Source: an archaeon
GTDB taxonomy: Archaea > Thermoproteota > Nitrososphaeria > Nitrososphaerales > UBA183
Length of the DNA stretch: 64,000 nucleotides
Assembly: GCA_021828185.1 (NCBI GenBank)
Contig: JAKASI010000002.1
Span: 62,001-126,000, forward strand
Reading direction: 5' to 3'
Positions 41,478-50,443 of the stretch are shown here, one piece after another; the first letter of the stretch is position 1, and each line of letters starts with the position of its first letter. The notes below the pieces were generated by a model, which searched no databases, was not told the origin of the DNA, and saw only the letters and a list, made by a program, of their open reading frames with translations. The translations under genes and the position numbers were made by a program.

Positions 41478-41610
41478 GATGCCAAGCCATGGGCCCGTTC
41501 TCCTTATAATCGAGCCGCAAGACGACCTAACCTGGCCCGTCCATCTACCAGAACTGAGAATCGTCTCATCCGCTTAAAACCGCTGGCCGAAGGCCCGAAT
41601 TCTAGACGGT

Positions 41611-43101
41611 ATGTCTCTAAAGACCGAGAGGACTTCAAAGTTCCCCTTCCCCAAACTGGACGCCTCTCTGAGGGAAGGCAACTTCGAGGAGGTCCAGCTG
41701 CCGTACACCGCCGAGGAGGCGATGGCCGAAGCGAGCAGGTGCCTGACCTGCGGCAACCCGGTCTGCATCGACATCTGCCCGCTGCAGACAGACGTCAGGG
41801 GGATGTGCGAAGCAGTCTCGCGCGGGGACTTCGCCACCGCCTACCAAAGGGCCAGGGAGACCAACCCCCTACTGGGGACGACGGCCAGGTGCTGCCCGCA
41901 GCTCGACAGCCTCTGCGAGGCTGCATGCGTGCTTGGGACGAGAGGGCAGCCGGTGGCGTCAGGCATGATACAGCGGTTCGTCGCCGACTGGGAGCGGGCT
42001 GTGTCCCGCCAGCCTGACCCGAAGACCCGCAGCGCGACCGGGAAGAAGGTCGCGGTCGTAGGGGGCGGGCCTGCAGGCTTGGCCGCCGCCGAGCTCCTGA
42101 CGCGCTATGGCCACTCGGTGACCATCTACGAGGAGCTCCCGGTCCTGGGGGGGACTGCCTGGTACGGGATCCCGGACTACCACCTTCCCAAGGACGTCCT
42201 GCAGTACGAGGCCTCCAGGATCGTCGGCATGGGGGTCGAGGTCAAGTCAGGGGTGAAGGTGGGAAGGGACCTCGAGCTGAGCGACCTCCGTTCGGACTAC
42301 GACGCGGTCCTGATTGCGACCGGGGCCAAGGACGTGTCAAAGTTCGACACCCCAGGGGCGGACCTGAGGGGGGTCTACGACGGGTACCGCTTCCTCGAGG
42401 ACGTCTTCGTGGGCGGGGTGGAAAGGTACCTCGAAGCGCCGACCTACAGCCTCGGAAAGCGGGTGCTCGTGATAGGCGGAGGGGACAGCGCCCTGGATTG
42501 TGCCCGGACCGCGCTGCGGCTCACCGGGGGGGAGGTCACCATCGTCTACCGGAGGACCGAAGCCGAGATGCCGGTCGACGAGATCCTGATCGATGAGGGG
42601 AAGGAAGAGGGGCTCCGGCTGAGGTTCCTCCTCGCCCCGAAGGCGTACGACGGGAAGGACGGGAAGGTCGTCAGGGCGACGATGTCGGTGATGAAGCTGG
42701 GCGACGTCGACTCGAGCGGGAGGAGGAGCCCTGTCCCCACGGGAGAGACCGTGGACCTGGAGTGCGACTCGGTGATAATCGCCATAGGAAGGGGGCCCAA
42801 CTCGTTCCTCCAGAGGAAGGCAGGAATCCGGGCGGGTCCCAAGGGGGGCATCGCCACGGACGACCACGGCATGACTTCCATGCAGGGGGTCTTCGCAGGG
42901 GGGGACGTGGTGACAGGGGAGAGCCTGGTCGTCAGGGCGATGTCGAAGGGGAGAGAGGCTGCGCAGAGGCTCCACGAATACCTCATGGGGCTGGAAGCCG
43001 AGCACGAGTCGCTCTACGACTACTACTTCACGCGGAGGACGACCGGGCGCTATTACCGCGGGATGATGGAGGGCAAGGAGGAAGCCCTCCCCCCCGACTG
43101 A
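41611..43101 (+). CDS. GltD-like NAD(P)-dependent flavoprotein with Fe-S N-terminal domain
   Basis: The 496-residue protein looks like the small subunit of glutamate synthase or NADH-dependent ferredoxin oxidoreductases. The N-terminal Fe-S domain has CLTCGNPVCIDICPLQTDVRGMC and CCPQLDSLCEAAC. A FAD motif VVGGGPAGLAAAELL follows (about residue 150), then the NAD(P) motif VIGGGDSALDCARTAL (about 290), and GVFAGGDVVTG at the end. No large glutamate-synthase subunit is nearby, so the partner could be another oxidoreductase. Confidence 0.87.
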   Translation: MSLKTERTSKFPFPKLDASLREGNFEEVQLPYTAEEAMAEASRCLTCGNPVCIDICPLQTDVRGMCEAVSRGDFATAYQRARETNPLLGTTARCCPQLDSLCEAACVLGTRGQPVASGMIQRFVADWERAVSRQPDPKTRSATGKKVAVVGGGPAGLAAAELLTRYGHSVTIYEELPVLGGTAWYGIPDYHLPKDVLQYEASRIVGMGVEVKSGVKVGRDLELSDLRSDYDAVLIATGAKDVSKFDTPGADLRGVYDGYRFLEDVFVGGVERYLEAPTYSLGKRVLVIGGGDSALDCARTALRLTGGEVTIVYRRTEAEMPVDEILIDEGKEEGLRLRFLLAPKAYDGKDGKVVRATMSVMKLGDVDSSGRRSPVPTGETVDLECDSVIIAIGRGPNSFLQRKAGIRAGPKGGIATDDHGMTSMQGVFAGGDVVTGESLVVRAMSKGREAAQRLHEYLMGLEAEHESLYDYYFTRRTTGRYYRGMMEGKEEALPPD

Positions 43102-43185
43102 GCGCGCCCCTTCGGGCCCATTATAGTCGTTACACCTTTTGCGGGTTTCTGGTCAGATTTATATAATAATATTCGCATGTGACCG

Positions 43186-43386
43186 GTGCGCGTGAAGTCG
43201 AAAGACATCATTGCCGCCGTCCTGATAATCATTCCATTCGTAGTGTACTTTGCGATCCCAACCTACAACACCGTGAACCCCGAATGGGGCGGGGTCCCGT
43301 TCTTCTGGTGGTACCAGACCGTGTGGCTCGCCCTCAGCGCGGTGCTGTTCTACGCGGCTGCCCTCTTGATCGGGAGGAAGAGCTAG
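43186..43386 (+). CDS. DUF3311-type small membrane protein
   Basis: A 66-residue protein with two predicted membrane helices (AAVLIIIPFVVYFAI and WLALSAVLFYAAALLI) separated by NPEWGGVPFFWWYQT. This is the DUF3311 pattern; such proteins are encoded next to SSS-family transporters and are thought to be their small partner. GTG start, 2 bp before the transporter gene; TATA-like atttatataat (43155-43165). Confidence 0.8.
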   Translation: MRVKSKDIIAAVLIIIPFVVYFAIPTYNTVNPEWGGVPFFWWYQTVWLALSAVLFYAAALLIGRKS

Positions 43387-43387
43387 G

Positions 43388-44890
43388 ATGCTCGCTACTG
43401 ACGGAGTCGTGGCGTTCCTGGCCCTCTTCGTCGTGTTCGTCGCCCTCGGATTCTTCGGCGGCCGCTGGAGGAAGGGGGACCTGAACAACCTGGGCGAGTG
43501 GGCTCTCGCGGGGAAGAGGCTGGGCACCTACCTGGTCTGGTTCCTGGTGGGCGCAGACCTCTATACCGCGTATACCTTCATCGCCGTCCCGTCGGGCGTC
43601 TTCGCGAAGGGCTCCATCTACTTCTTCGCGGTGCCGTACGTCGCGCTGACCTTCGGCATCGCGCTCCTCTTCATGCCAAGGCTCTGGAGGGTTTCCCACG
43701 AGAAGGGGTACATCACAGGAGCTGACTTCGTCAAGGGGACCTTCAACAGCTCGACCTTGGCCATCCTGATAGCGATCGTCGGGATAGTGGCAGAGCTCCC
43801 CTACATAGCGCTTCAGATTGTCGGCATGCAGGCTGTCCTGAACGTCATGCTGGCCGGGATCGGCGACGTGAACACGGTCTCGGAGGTCTCGTTGATCGTG
43901 GCGTTCATAGTCCTGGCAGCCTTCACCTACACGAGCGGTCTCAGGGGAGCCACGCTCACGGCTGTCCTGAAGGACATACTGATCTTTGGGAGCATAATCG
44001 CTGTGATAGCCGTGGTTGCCGCTTCGACAGGGGGGCTCGGGTCAGGGTTCACGGCCAAACCTGCGTACGACACCCTCGCCCCCACCCTCCAGAACGCCTA
44101 CTGGAGCATCTTCCTCGTCAGCGCCTTGGCCCTTTACCTCTATCCCCACGCGATCAATGGCGTCCTGAGCGGGCAGGACGCTGAGAAGGTTCGGAAGAGC
44201 ACCGCCCTCCTTCCGGTCTACGGTGTAGGCCTCGCGCTGCTTGCTCTGTTCGGGGTCATGATCTACGGGAACCCGGCGGCGATGGCCCTCGTGAAGTCGT
44301 TGGGAGGGAGCGGAACGCTGGTTGTACCTGGCCTCATCCAGACCGTGCTCCCCAGCTGGGCGACCGGGATCGCCTTCCTTGGAATATTCATCGGGGGGCT
44401 GGTCCCTGCCGCGATCATGGCGATATCCCAGGCCAACCTTCTGACGAGGAACATAGTCAAGGAGTTCAGGCCGAACCTGAGCGCAGCGGGCGAGACCCAG
44501 ATCGCGAAGTGGTCTTCGGTCGCCTTCAAATTCCTGGCTCTCGCGTTCGTCTTTGTGGTGAACACCACCTACGCGATTCAGTTGCAGCTTTTCGGCGGGA
44601 TTCTGATCGTGCAGACCCTCCCTGCCCTGTTCGGGGGCCTTGTCACGAGCAGGCTGAACAAGAACGGACTCATCGCAGGCCTGGTGGTAAGCGAGATAGC
44701 AGGGGTCGGCCTGATGGAGTACGCGCAGAACCCGGCATTCTCGACTTGGCAGACGTCGTTCTACAACACGGGCCCTCTGGGTCTGTTCTTCATAGGCGCC
44801 ACGGCCCTGGCCATCAACCTGGTGATCGTCCTTGTGTTCACCGCCGCCTCGAGGCCGAAGCCGTCGACCAAGGCGGTCGCGCCGCTCTGA
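43388..44890 (+). CDS. Sodium:solute symporter family transporter
   Basis: A 500-residue membrane protein with about 13 hydrophobic segments and SSS-family features: LVWFLVGADLYTAYTFIAVPSG near the first two helices, GADFVKGTF and FLGIFIGGLVPAAIMAISQANLLTRNI late in the protein. Related proteins import monocarboxylates, pantothenate or amino acids; substrate is unresolved. It starts 1 bp after the DUF3311 gene stop. Confidence 0.9.
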   Translation: MLATDGVVAFLALFVVFVALGFFGGRWRKGDLNNLGEWALAGKRLGTYLVWFLVGADLYTAYTFIAVPSGVFAKGSIYFFAVPYVALTFGIALLFMPRLWRVSHEKGYITGADFVKGTFNSSTLAILIAIVGIVAELPYIALQIVGMQAVLNVMLAGIGDVNTVSEVSLIVAFIVLAAFTYTSGLRGATLTAVLKDILIFGSIIAVIAVVAASTGGLGSGFTAKPAYDTLAPTLQNAYWSIFLVSALALYLYPHAINGVLSGQDAEKVRKSTALLPVYGVGLALLALFGVMIYGNPAAMALVKSLGGSGTLVVPGLIQTVLPSWATGIAFLGIFIGGLVPAAIMAISQANLLTRNIVKEFRPNLSAAGETQIAKWSSVAFKFLALAFVFVVNTTYAIQLQLFGGILIVQTLPALFGGLVTSRLNKNGLIAGLVVSEIAGVGLMEYAQNPAFSTWQTSFYNTGPLGLFFIGATALAINLVIVLVFTAASRPKPSTKAVAPL

Positions 44891-44915
44891 TATCATCCAT
44901 CGGACTTCCCAGCCC

Positions 44916-45935
44916 TTGAAGGCCATACGCTTCCACTCGACCGGCGGTCCCGAAGTCCTCGCTTACGAAGATGCGCCCACCCCGTCCCCCGGGAGGGGGG
45001 AGGCACTTGTGCGGGTGGAGGCGTGCGGGGTCAACAGACTCGACATCTGGGCCCGGAGCGGGAGGTACAAGACCGCGCTCCCGCACATCCTTGGGACCGA
45101 CATCGCCGGGGCGGTCGAATCGGTGGGGCCAGACACGGACGGCGCTCAGGCGGGCTCCCGGGTCGTCGTATACCCGGTCCTTGCGGACGGGACGTGCATC
45201 CACTGCCGACGGGGCTCGCCGAACCTCTGCCTCGCCCGGGGGTTCGTCGGCATAGCCGCTGACGGCGGGTACGCTCAGTACGTGAAGGTCCCGGTCGCCA
45301 ATCTGGTATCAGCAGAGGGGATTGATCCAAAGAAAGCCGCCGCCATGCCGGTGGACTTTGGAACCGCATGGAGGGGCCTCGTATCCAAGGCGAACGTGGG
45401 TCCCGAAGACACCGTCCTGATCTGGGGGGCCGCCGGGGGCCTCGGCCACGCTGCGGTTCAGATCGCGAAGCTTCGGGGGGCCGCCGTCATAGCGGCCGTC
45501 GGAGACGAGAGGAAGTCCCGGTTCGTGAAGTCCCTGGGGGCCGACCATGTGGTCGAATACAAGACGCAGGACATCGTACAGAGCGTCCGCTCGCTGACGG
45601 ACGGGGTGGGGGCATCGGTGGTGTTCGACCATGTCGGCGGAGACACCTGGGGGAAGAGCATCGACTGTCTCGCCAGGGGAGGGAGGATGCTCACCCTGGG
45701 GCTCACGTCCGGTCCGAAGTCGGAGGTCGACGTCCGCCGGACATACTCCGACGAGACCAGCATCATGGGGACCTACGGCCAATCGAAGGCGGAAGTCGAG
45801 AAGGTCCTCTCGCTGCAAGCCGAGGGAAAGCTCAGCCCATCGATCCAGAGCGAGCTCCCTCTCTCCTCGGCCCGGGAGGCGCATCAGATGCTCGAGTCTC
45901 GGGACGTCCGGGGCAAGATCGTCCTCCTGCCGTGA
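44916..45935 (+). CDS. Zinc-binding medium-chain alcohol dehydrogenase / quinone oxidoreductase
   Basis: The 339-residue MDR protein has KAIRFHSTGGPEVL at the start, EACGVNRLD with the first metal Cys, a structural-zinc region DGTCIHCRRGSPNLC and an NADP-binding WGAAGGLGHAAVQIA. The catalytic-His position (GTDIAG instead of GHE) is altered, so it is more like a zeta-crystallin/QOR or an archaeal reductase than a classic alcohol dehydrogenase. TTG start at 44916. Confidence 0.85.
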   Translation: MKAIRFHSTGGPEVLAYEDAPTPSPGRGEALVRVEACGVNRLDIWARSGRYKTALPHILGTDIAGAVESVGPDTDGAQAGSRVVVYPVLADGTCIHCRRGSPNLCLARGFVGIAADGGYAQYVKVPVANLVSAEGIDPKKAAAMPVDFGTAWRGLVSKANVGPEDTVLIWGAAGGLGHAAVQIAKLRGAAVIAAVGDERKSRFVKSLGADHVVEYKTQDIVQSVRSLTDGVGASVVFDHVGGDTWGKSIDCLARGGRMLTLGLTSGPKSEVDVRRTYSDETSIMGTYGQSKAEVEKVLSLQAEGKLSPSIQSELPLSSAREAHQMLESRDVRGKIVLLP

Positions 45936-45995
45936 CGTGAGCTCGGCTCTCCCCTCCGCTCTGTTTATAGAGCGAATCCGTCCGGCGACGCACCG

Positions 45996-46505
45996 ATGTA
46001 CACGGGCACCATCGTCGACGACGAGGCCCGCGCCATGAAGATCATGAAAGGGATGGAAGAGGCGTGGGAGAAGAAGGACGAATCCTACTTCATCAGAGTC
46101 CTGAAGACCGAGCCCAGCCTGGTGCTCAGGGTCCACGCGGTCTGCATGCTTGCGGAGGTCGGAGGGGAGAAGTCGGTGCCGGCTCTTTCGGACGTGCTTC
46201 TGCACGACCCCGACCCCCTGGTGAGGCACGAAGCTGCCTTCTCTCTGGGGCAGATCGGGCTCTCCGAGGGGAACGAGGCGCTGGCCAGGGCGGTCATCGA
46301 CGACAGGGACCCCATAGTGAGACACGAGTCGGCCGCGGCCCTCGGCTCTGTGGGGAGCCCAGACTCCGAAGATGTGCTGGTGAAGGCGGCGTCCGACACG
46401 GACGAGATGGTCAGGAACTCGGCCAAGGCTTCGCTCTTCAACATAAGGTTCCTCAAGCAGTATTCGGCCGGCACCACCGCGAGAGAGCGGGCTCCGAGGC
46501 CATAG
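45996..46505 (+). CDS. HEAT-repeat protein with two His-Glu dyads (half deoxyhypusine-hydroxylase-like)
   Basis: The 169-residue protein is made of HEAT-like repeats. Two carry the pattern D-P-x-P/I-[LV]-V-R-H-E-[AS]-A: H78-E79 in DPLVRHEAAFSLGQIG and H110-E111 in DPIVRHESAAALGSVG, 32 residues apart. Deoxyhypusine hydroxylase binds a diiron centre with four such HE dyads, two in each half at about 33-residue spacing. This protein has only one half, so a homodimer could supply four. A TATA-like gtttatag (45963-45970) is upstream. It may instead be a phycobilin-lyase-like HEAT scaffold. Confidence 0.7.
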   Translation: MYTGTIVDDEARAMKIMKGMEEAWEKKDESYFIRVLKTEPSLVLRVHAVCMLAEVGGEKSVPALSDVLLHDPDPLVRHEAAFSLGQIGLSEGNEALARAVIDDRDPIVRHESAAALGSVGSPDSEDVLVKAASDTDEMVRNSAKASLFNIRFLKQYSAGTTARERAPRP

Positions 46506-46546
46506 CCTCGAACCCTTAAGTCAGGGAGACGGCCGCTTGGGAGCGT

Positions 46547-47296
46547 TTGAGGCTTGAGGGCAAGAGGGCCCTTGTCACAGGGTCGTCCCAGGGGATCGGC
46601 GCCGAGATCGCGAAGCTCTTCGCGAAGGAGGGAGCCACGGTGGCTCTCAGCCACCGGCCGGCCGCCCCCCATGACGAACCTGTCCTGGCCTCGATCAGGA
46701 AGTCGGGCGGAAAGGCGTTCGCGGTCCACGGAGACGTATCAGACCCGTCGAGCGTGGCAGCGATGTTCGGCGAAATCAAGGAGAAGGCCGGGGGGCTGGA
46801 CATACTCGTCAACAACGCGGGGCTCTCCGACAGGAGCCTCTGGAACCTCACCCTCGCACAGACCAAGCTCGAGATGTGGCAGCGGGTGTTCGCGGTAGAC
46901 GCCTTCGGCACATTCCTATGCACCCAGGGGGCGGCGGAGCTCATGAAGGACGGTTCGGCGGTGGTGAACGTGGCCTCGACTCCCGCCCTGGTCGGGGACA
47001 CCGAGGGGCTGGTCTACGCGTCGGCGAAGGGGGCCGTGGTCTCGATGACGCGGATGATGGCCAAGATGCTGGCTCCGAAGATCAGGGTCAACTGCATGGC
47101 GTTCGGCTCGTTCGAGACGACCTGGGTGGACTGGCTGGACAGGTCCCAGGTCGAGGCATACAGGGGGGCGATCCCCCTGAAGAGGTTCGGCAGACCGACT
47201 GAGGCCGCCCGCCTGGCCCTCTTCCTCGCGAGCGAGGAGTCGAGCTTCATGACAGGGCAGGTCCTCGTCCTCGACGGCGGCGAAGCCCTGAGGTAG
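46547..47296 (+). CDS. Short-chain dehydrogenase/reductase
   Basis: A 249-residue SDR with cofactor motif TGSSQGIGAEIA, NNAG, the catalytic Ser region VASTPALV and Y-x-x-x-K in VYASAKGAVVSM, and a C-terminal TGQVLVLDGGEAL. The pattern resembles 3-oxoacyl-ACP/CoA reductases (FabG-like) but substrate cannot be assigned. TTG start; ccttaagtc (46514-46522) upstream may be its TATA box. Confidence 0.87.
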   Translation: MRLEGKRALVTGSSQGIGAEIAKLFAKEGATVALSHRPAAPHDEPVLASIRKSGGKAFAVHGDVSDPSSVAAMFGEIKEKAGGLDILVNNAGLSDRSLWNLTLAQTKLEMWQRVFAVDAFGTFLCTQGAAELMKDGSAVVNVASTPALVGDTEGLVYASAKGAVVSMTRMMAKMLAPKIRVNCMAFGSFETTWVDWLDRSQVEAYRGAIPLKRFGRPTEAARLALFLASEESSFMTGQVLVLDGGEALR

Positions 47297-47301
47297 GTCC
47301 C

Positions 47302-47514
47302 CTACTCTCCGGCCGCCACGTAGAGGCCGCCTGCGCTTTCGATCTTCGCCAGGGCGTCGTCGACCCCGTCGGTGGCTGCCACGACCCCTCTATCCATCGC
47401 CTTCCGCCAGAGGCTGATGTAGATCTCCAGTCCTTCCTTCACCTGCTCCGTCCTCCCTTCCTTTGTCTTCTCGAGCTCCTCGATGTAGGTGCGTACGTCC
47501 TTCGTCCTGGTCAC
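47302..47514 (-). CDS. Small hypothetical protein, 70 aa
   Basis: A helical, charged protein (KDVRTYIEELEKTKEGRTEQVKEGLEIYISLWRKAMDRG). No family recognised. Its GTG overlaps the stop of the GHMP-family gene by 4 bp, so it is the last gene of the four-gene run starting at 49187. Confidence 0.6.
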   Translation of the reverse strand: MTRTKDVRTYIEELEKTKEGRTEQVKEGLEIYISLWRKAMDRGVVAATDGVDDALAKIESAGGLYVAAGE

Positions 47515-48461
47515 ACCAGGGACGCCTCGCCGCCGACCCCCGAGAGGTACGCCTTGTACCCCAGCTTCTCAATCGCCTGCAGGACCGTCTTCTCTCCCCT
47601 GTCGTCGGTGTTGACGAAGACCGAGGGCCCGGTCTGCATGGAGAAGTACGCCTTCACTCCTGAGCCCCGGAGCTCCCTGACCTTGCTGATGATCCGGAGC
47701 GAGTCCTCCGACATTATCATCATCCCCCCCTCCCCCGTCATGGTGAGGGCATGAAGCTCGAGGGTGTCTTTCTCTGCGAGGCTCCCCAGGGCGCCGAGGT
47801 CGTTGCCAAGGATCGCCTTCTGCATCTCTTCGCACCGCTTCTGCGCCGACTCGACCCGCGCCTTGAAGAACGGAGACGTGAGGACTTCCTTGTGGGCGTC
47901 CTCCGTCTTGACCCTGGAAGAGAGCGGGACTATGACCATCCTGAGGTCCATGTCCTTCCCGTCGGCGAACCGTTCCGCATAGGTGCCCTCGTCGTCCTTC
48001 CCGGCATAGAGCCTCGAGAAGCCTCCCACCAGAGACCTCGAAGCTGACGCGGCGAAGAGCCGCGCCGTCCGCGAAAGGGCGGTGAGGTCGTGGTCCTCGC
48101 CCACCAGCAGCCTGTGGGCCAGGAGGGTCAGAGCGGCGCCGGCGGACGACGAGTACCCGATCCCCTTCGCGCTCCCGGCCGGGACGTTGCGGCTGTCGAT
48201 GCGGAAGTCGGCGACCTTCCGTTTCGGCGCGAGCCTGGCGACCACCTCCTGCAGCCGCGAGTTGGCTGAATCGTTGGCCCTCCCCTCCGTGAACACCCCG
48301 CCCCTGCCCGCGCCGTCGATGGTTGCCTCGGTCTTCATGGTCGTCGTGTTGACGGATATGCTGTCGTGATATGGAAGCCTGAGCTTCCAGTCCCTGAGCC
48401 CGTGATACTTCACGAGCGCCTGCATGGTGAACGCCACCGCCGTGTATCTGGCCAACTTCAC
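47511..48461 (-). CDS. Mevalonate (di)phosphate decarboxylase family GHMP protein
   Basis: The 316-residue protein aligns with mevalonate-diphosphate decarboxylases: AFTMQALVKYHGLRDWKLRLPYHDSISV at the N-terminus (Lys of KYWGK is kept, W and second K become H and L), SAKGIGYSSSAGAALTLLA as the phosphate-binding loop, and a C-terminal SMQTGPSVFV where decarboxylases read F-D-A-G-P-N. The catalytic Asp thus appears replaced by Gln. It may be a kinase or a divergent decarboxylase in isoprenoid synthesis. GTG start overlaps the DUF371 gene (GTGA). Confidence 0.82.
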   Translation of the reverse strand: MKLARYTAVAFTMQALVKYHGLRDWKLRLPYHDSISVNTTTMKTEATIDGAGRGGVFTEGRANDSANSRLQEVVARLAPKRKVADFRIDSRNVPAGSAKGIGYSSSAGAALTLLAHRLLVGEDHDLTALSRTARLFAASASRSLVGGFSRLYAGKDDEGTYAERFADGKDMDLRMVIVPLSSRVKTEDAHKEVLTSPFFKARVESAQKRCEEMQKAILGNDLGALGSLAEKDTLELHALTMTGEGGMMIMSEDSLRIISKVRELRGSGVKAYFSMQTGPSVFVNTDDRGEKTVLQAIEKLGYKAYLSGVGGEASLV

Positions 48462-48913
48462 CCTACCTCGATCTCGAGCCTGCCCCTGGTGGCCGGGTTC
48501 TTCAGCAGTCTGACCATCTCCCTCGGCAGGTCCCTCGACGACGCGTCTGCCCGGACTGCCAGGGTCCTGCCGCTGACGTAGTCGCTCTTCCGGACGACCA
48601 TGTCGTGAGGGTCCGAAAGGGCGAGCCGCGGGTCTCCCTGGGCCCTGAACTGGAAAGAGAGCGCCCCCACCACTACCCTCAAGGTGACCGTCGAGCCCTC
48701 CGTCTGGAGGCGCTCCTTCACCGCGTCGCTCAGCCCGGCGCACCCCTTGGCAGCGCCGACGCCGATGATGCATTCCCCGTTCTCGGTGAGATACCCTTCC
48801 GTGGTCAGTTCGATGGTGGTGGGGTGGCTGGACCTTACCATAGGGTGCCCCCTGAACTCCACCACATCCCTCGCCAGGGCCCTTCCTTCGGCGATCCGCG
48901 TCGCTCTGCTCAA
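48458..48913 (-). CDS. DUF371 protein
   Basis: A 151-residue archaeal protein with the DUF371 pattern: VVEFRGHPMVRSSHPTTIELT, GVGAAKGCAGLSDAVKERL, and DPHDMVVRKSDYVSGRTLAVRAD. Function not established in the family. It sits in an operon between a membrane zinc-ribbon protein and the mevalonate-decarboxylase relative, with overlaps on both sides, which hints at a shared process. Confidence 0.8.
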   Translation of the reverse strand: MSRATRIAEGRALARDVVEFRGHPMVRSSHPTTIELTTEGYLTENGECIIGVGAAKGCAGLSDAVKERLQTEGSTVTLRVVVGALSFQFRAQGDPRLALSDPHDMVVRKSDYVSGRTLAVRADASSRDLPREMVRLLKNPATRGRLEIEVG

Positions 48914-48923
48914 CCTTCTCCCC

Positions 48924-49187
48924 CTACCTCGGCTGGACTCCGTTGCAGTGCGGACACCGTTCTGAGCTCAACGGGACGGGGGTTGTGCAGTAGGGGCAGA
49001 ACCTGCACCCTTCGGGGGGTCTCACCGGGCCCTCCGTCTCGGGGAGGAAATTGCTGGCCACCATCATCACGACCCCTGCGACCCCGAAAGGGATGCTCCA
49101 GAAATAGGCGAAAGGGAGCGCCAGCACGAAGAACCCCAATCCCATGAGCGCGACCAGCAGGCCCCCGAAGAAGAGCTGCGGCCGCAT
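48924..49187 (-). CDS. Membrane protein with C-terminal zinc ribbon, 87 aa
   Basis: Two hydrophobic helices (FFGGLLVALMGLGFFVLALPF and IPFGVAGVVMMVASNFL, short of an exact reading) precede a zinc ribbon with CRFCPYC and CPHC. A typical small archaeal membrane-anchored zinc-ribbon protein of unknown role. ATG at 49187; an upstream GTG is possible. It begins the run to DUF371, the GHMP protein and the 70-aa protein. Confidence 0.65.
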   Translation of the reverse strand: MRPQLFFGGLLVALMGLGFFVLALPFAYFWSIPFGVAGVVMMVASNFLPETEGPVRPPEGCRFCPYCTTPVPLSSERCPHCNGVQPR

Positions 49188-49247
49188 CCCCCCCACGCTT
49201 CCGGGCAATCCCTTTATAGTTTCGAAGGGGGCGCGTTCAACTCCGCG

Positions 49248-49490
49248 ATGACCACCGAATACGAGCAGCTTCTTTCGAAGATGGTGGGCGACAAGAAGGC
49301 GAAGCTCGCAGAGCTCACTGGGAAGAAGGGGACCGAGAAGGCGTCCGCTTCTCTGGTGTCCGACATAAGGTTCCTCGAGGTCGAACTCCAGCGCTACCAG
49401 CAGGGGATGGCCCTCTTCAGGACGAAGTCCCTTCCGAAGGTGGGACGGTGGGGGAAGCCCGAGACCGAAGAGCGCAAGGAAGAAGCCTGA
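49248..49490 (+). CDS. Small hypothetical protein, 80 aa
   Basis: A helical, charged protein (YEQLLSKMVGDKKAKLAELTG; SLVSDIRFLEVELQRYQQG), possibly a short coiled coil. No family recognised. ATG start about 30 nt after a TATA-like ctttatag (49212-49219). Its stop is 4 bp before the cyclodeaminase-like gene. Confidence 0.6.
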   Translation: MTTEYEQLLSKMVGDKKAKLAELTGKKGTEKASASLVSDIRFLEVELQRYQQGMALFRTKSLPKVGRWGKPETEERKEEA

Positions 49491-49494
49491 CCAA

Positions 49495-50439
49495 TTGACG
49501 CTAGCACTGTCCGAGAAAGACGTCCAGGACCTCATCGAGATGAAGGAGGTCGTATCCGCAGTGGAAGAGGCCTTCCGCCGGCAGGGGGGAGGGGAGGTCT
49601 CGAACCTGATGAGGACTAGGTCGAGGGGGAGAGACTCCCTCCTCAACGTGATGCACTCGAACCTGGCGTATCTGGGGAGGGGGGGCCTCAAGGCGTACAT
49701 GTCGTCGAGGGGAGGCGCGAAGCCCGTCTTCCTCCTCTTCGACGGTTCCACGTCCATCCCACTTGCGGTGATGGGCGCCGACGTCATCGGGAGGTACAGG
49801 ACCGGGGCAGCCACCGGGGTGGCCGCCAGTCATCTCTACCGCCGCTCCTCCGGCTCGGTCGCCATCTTCGGGTCGGGGAAGCAGGCCCTCACCCAGGTCC
49901 TGGCCCTCGGCTCCGTGATGTCCCTGGACGCGGTGCGCGTCTGGAGCCCGAACAGGAGCCACCGCGACGCCTTCGTAGACGCCCTCTCCGGCAGGGGATA
50001 CGGCGCGTCCGCCTTCGACTCTCCTGAGCTCGCGCTCAAGGACGCCGACCTGGCTGCGGCGATAACGTCGTCGAAGGAGCCGTTCCTTACGGGGAAGATG
50101 CTGGGCTCGGTCTCTCTTCTCAACCTGTGCGGGAGCAACCACCCTGCCCATTCGGAGGCGGACCCTTCCGCCGTGGGCGGGTTCGGGGCGGTCGTGGTCG
50201 ACGACCTCCCCCAGGCCAAGGTGGAGTACGGAGACCTGATCAGAGCCGCCGAGGCCGGGACCTTCTCCTGGGGGTCGGCCGTCGAGCTGTCCGCGGTGGT
50301 GGCCGGGAAGAGCAGGCCGAGCGGCCGGACCCTCTTCAAGTCCGGGGGGGCCGCCCTGGAAGACGTGGCCGTAGCCAGCATGCTCTACGATAAGGCGATG
50401 CGGTCCGGCAGGTCCTATCCGAAAGTGGAACTGGTCTAG
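49495..50439 (+). CDS. Ornithine cyclodeaminase / mu-crystallin family protein
   Basis: A 314-residue protein with the OCD/mu-crystallin pattern: LALSEKDVQDLIEMKEVVSAVEEAF, the substrate-binding GLKAYMSSRGG (Lys), RTGAATGVAASHL and NAD motif IFGSGKQALTQVLAL. Members include ornithine cyclodeaminase, alanine dehydrogenase and imine reductases; the reaction here cannot be fixed. TTG start. Confidence 0.84.
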   Translation: MTLALSEKDVQDLIEMKEVVSAVEEAFRRQGGGEVSNLMRTRSRGRDSLLNVMHSNLAYLGRGGLKAYMSSRGGAKPVFLLFDGSTSIPLAVMGADVIGRYRTGAATGVAASHLYRRSSGSVAIFGSGKQALTQVLALGSVMSLDAVRVWSPNRSHRDAFVDALSGRGYGASAFDSPELALKDADLAAAITSSKEPFLTGKMLGSVSLLNLCGSNHPAHSEADPSAVGGFGAVVVDDLPQAKVEYGDLIRAAEAGTFSWGSAVELSAVVAGKSRPSGRTLFKSGGAALEDVAVASMLYDKAMRSGRSYPKVELV

Positions 50440-50443
50440 GCTG

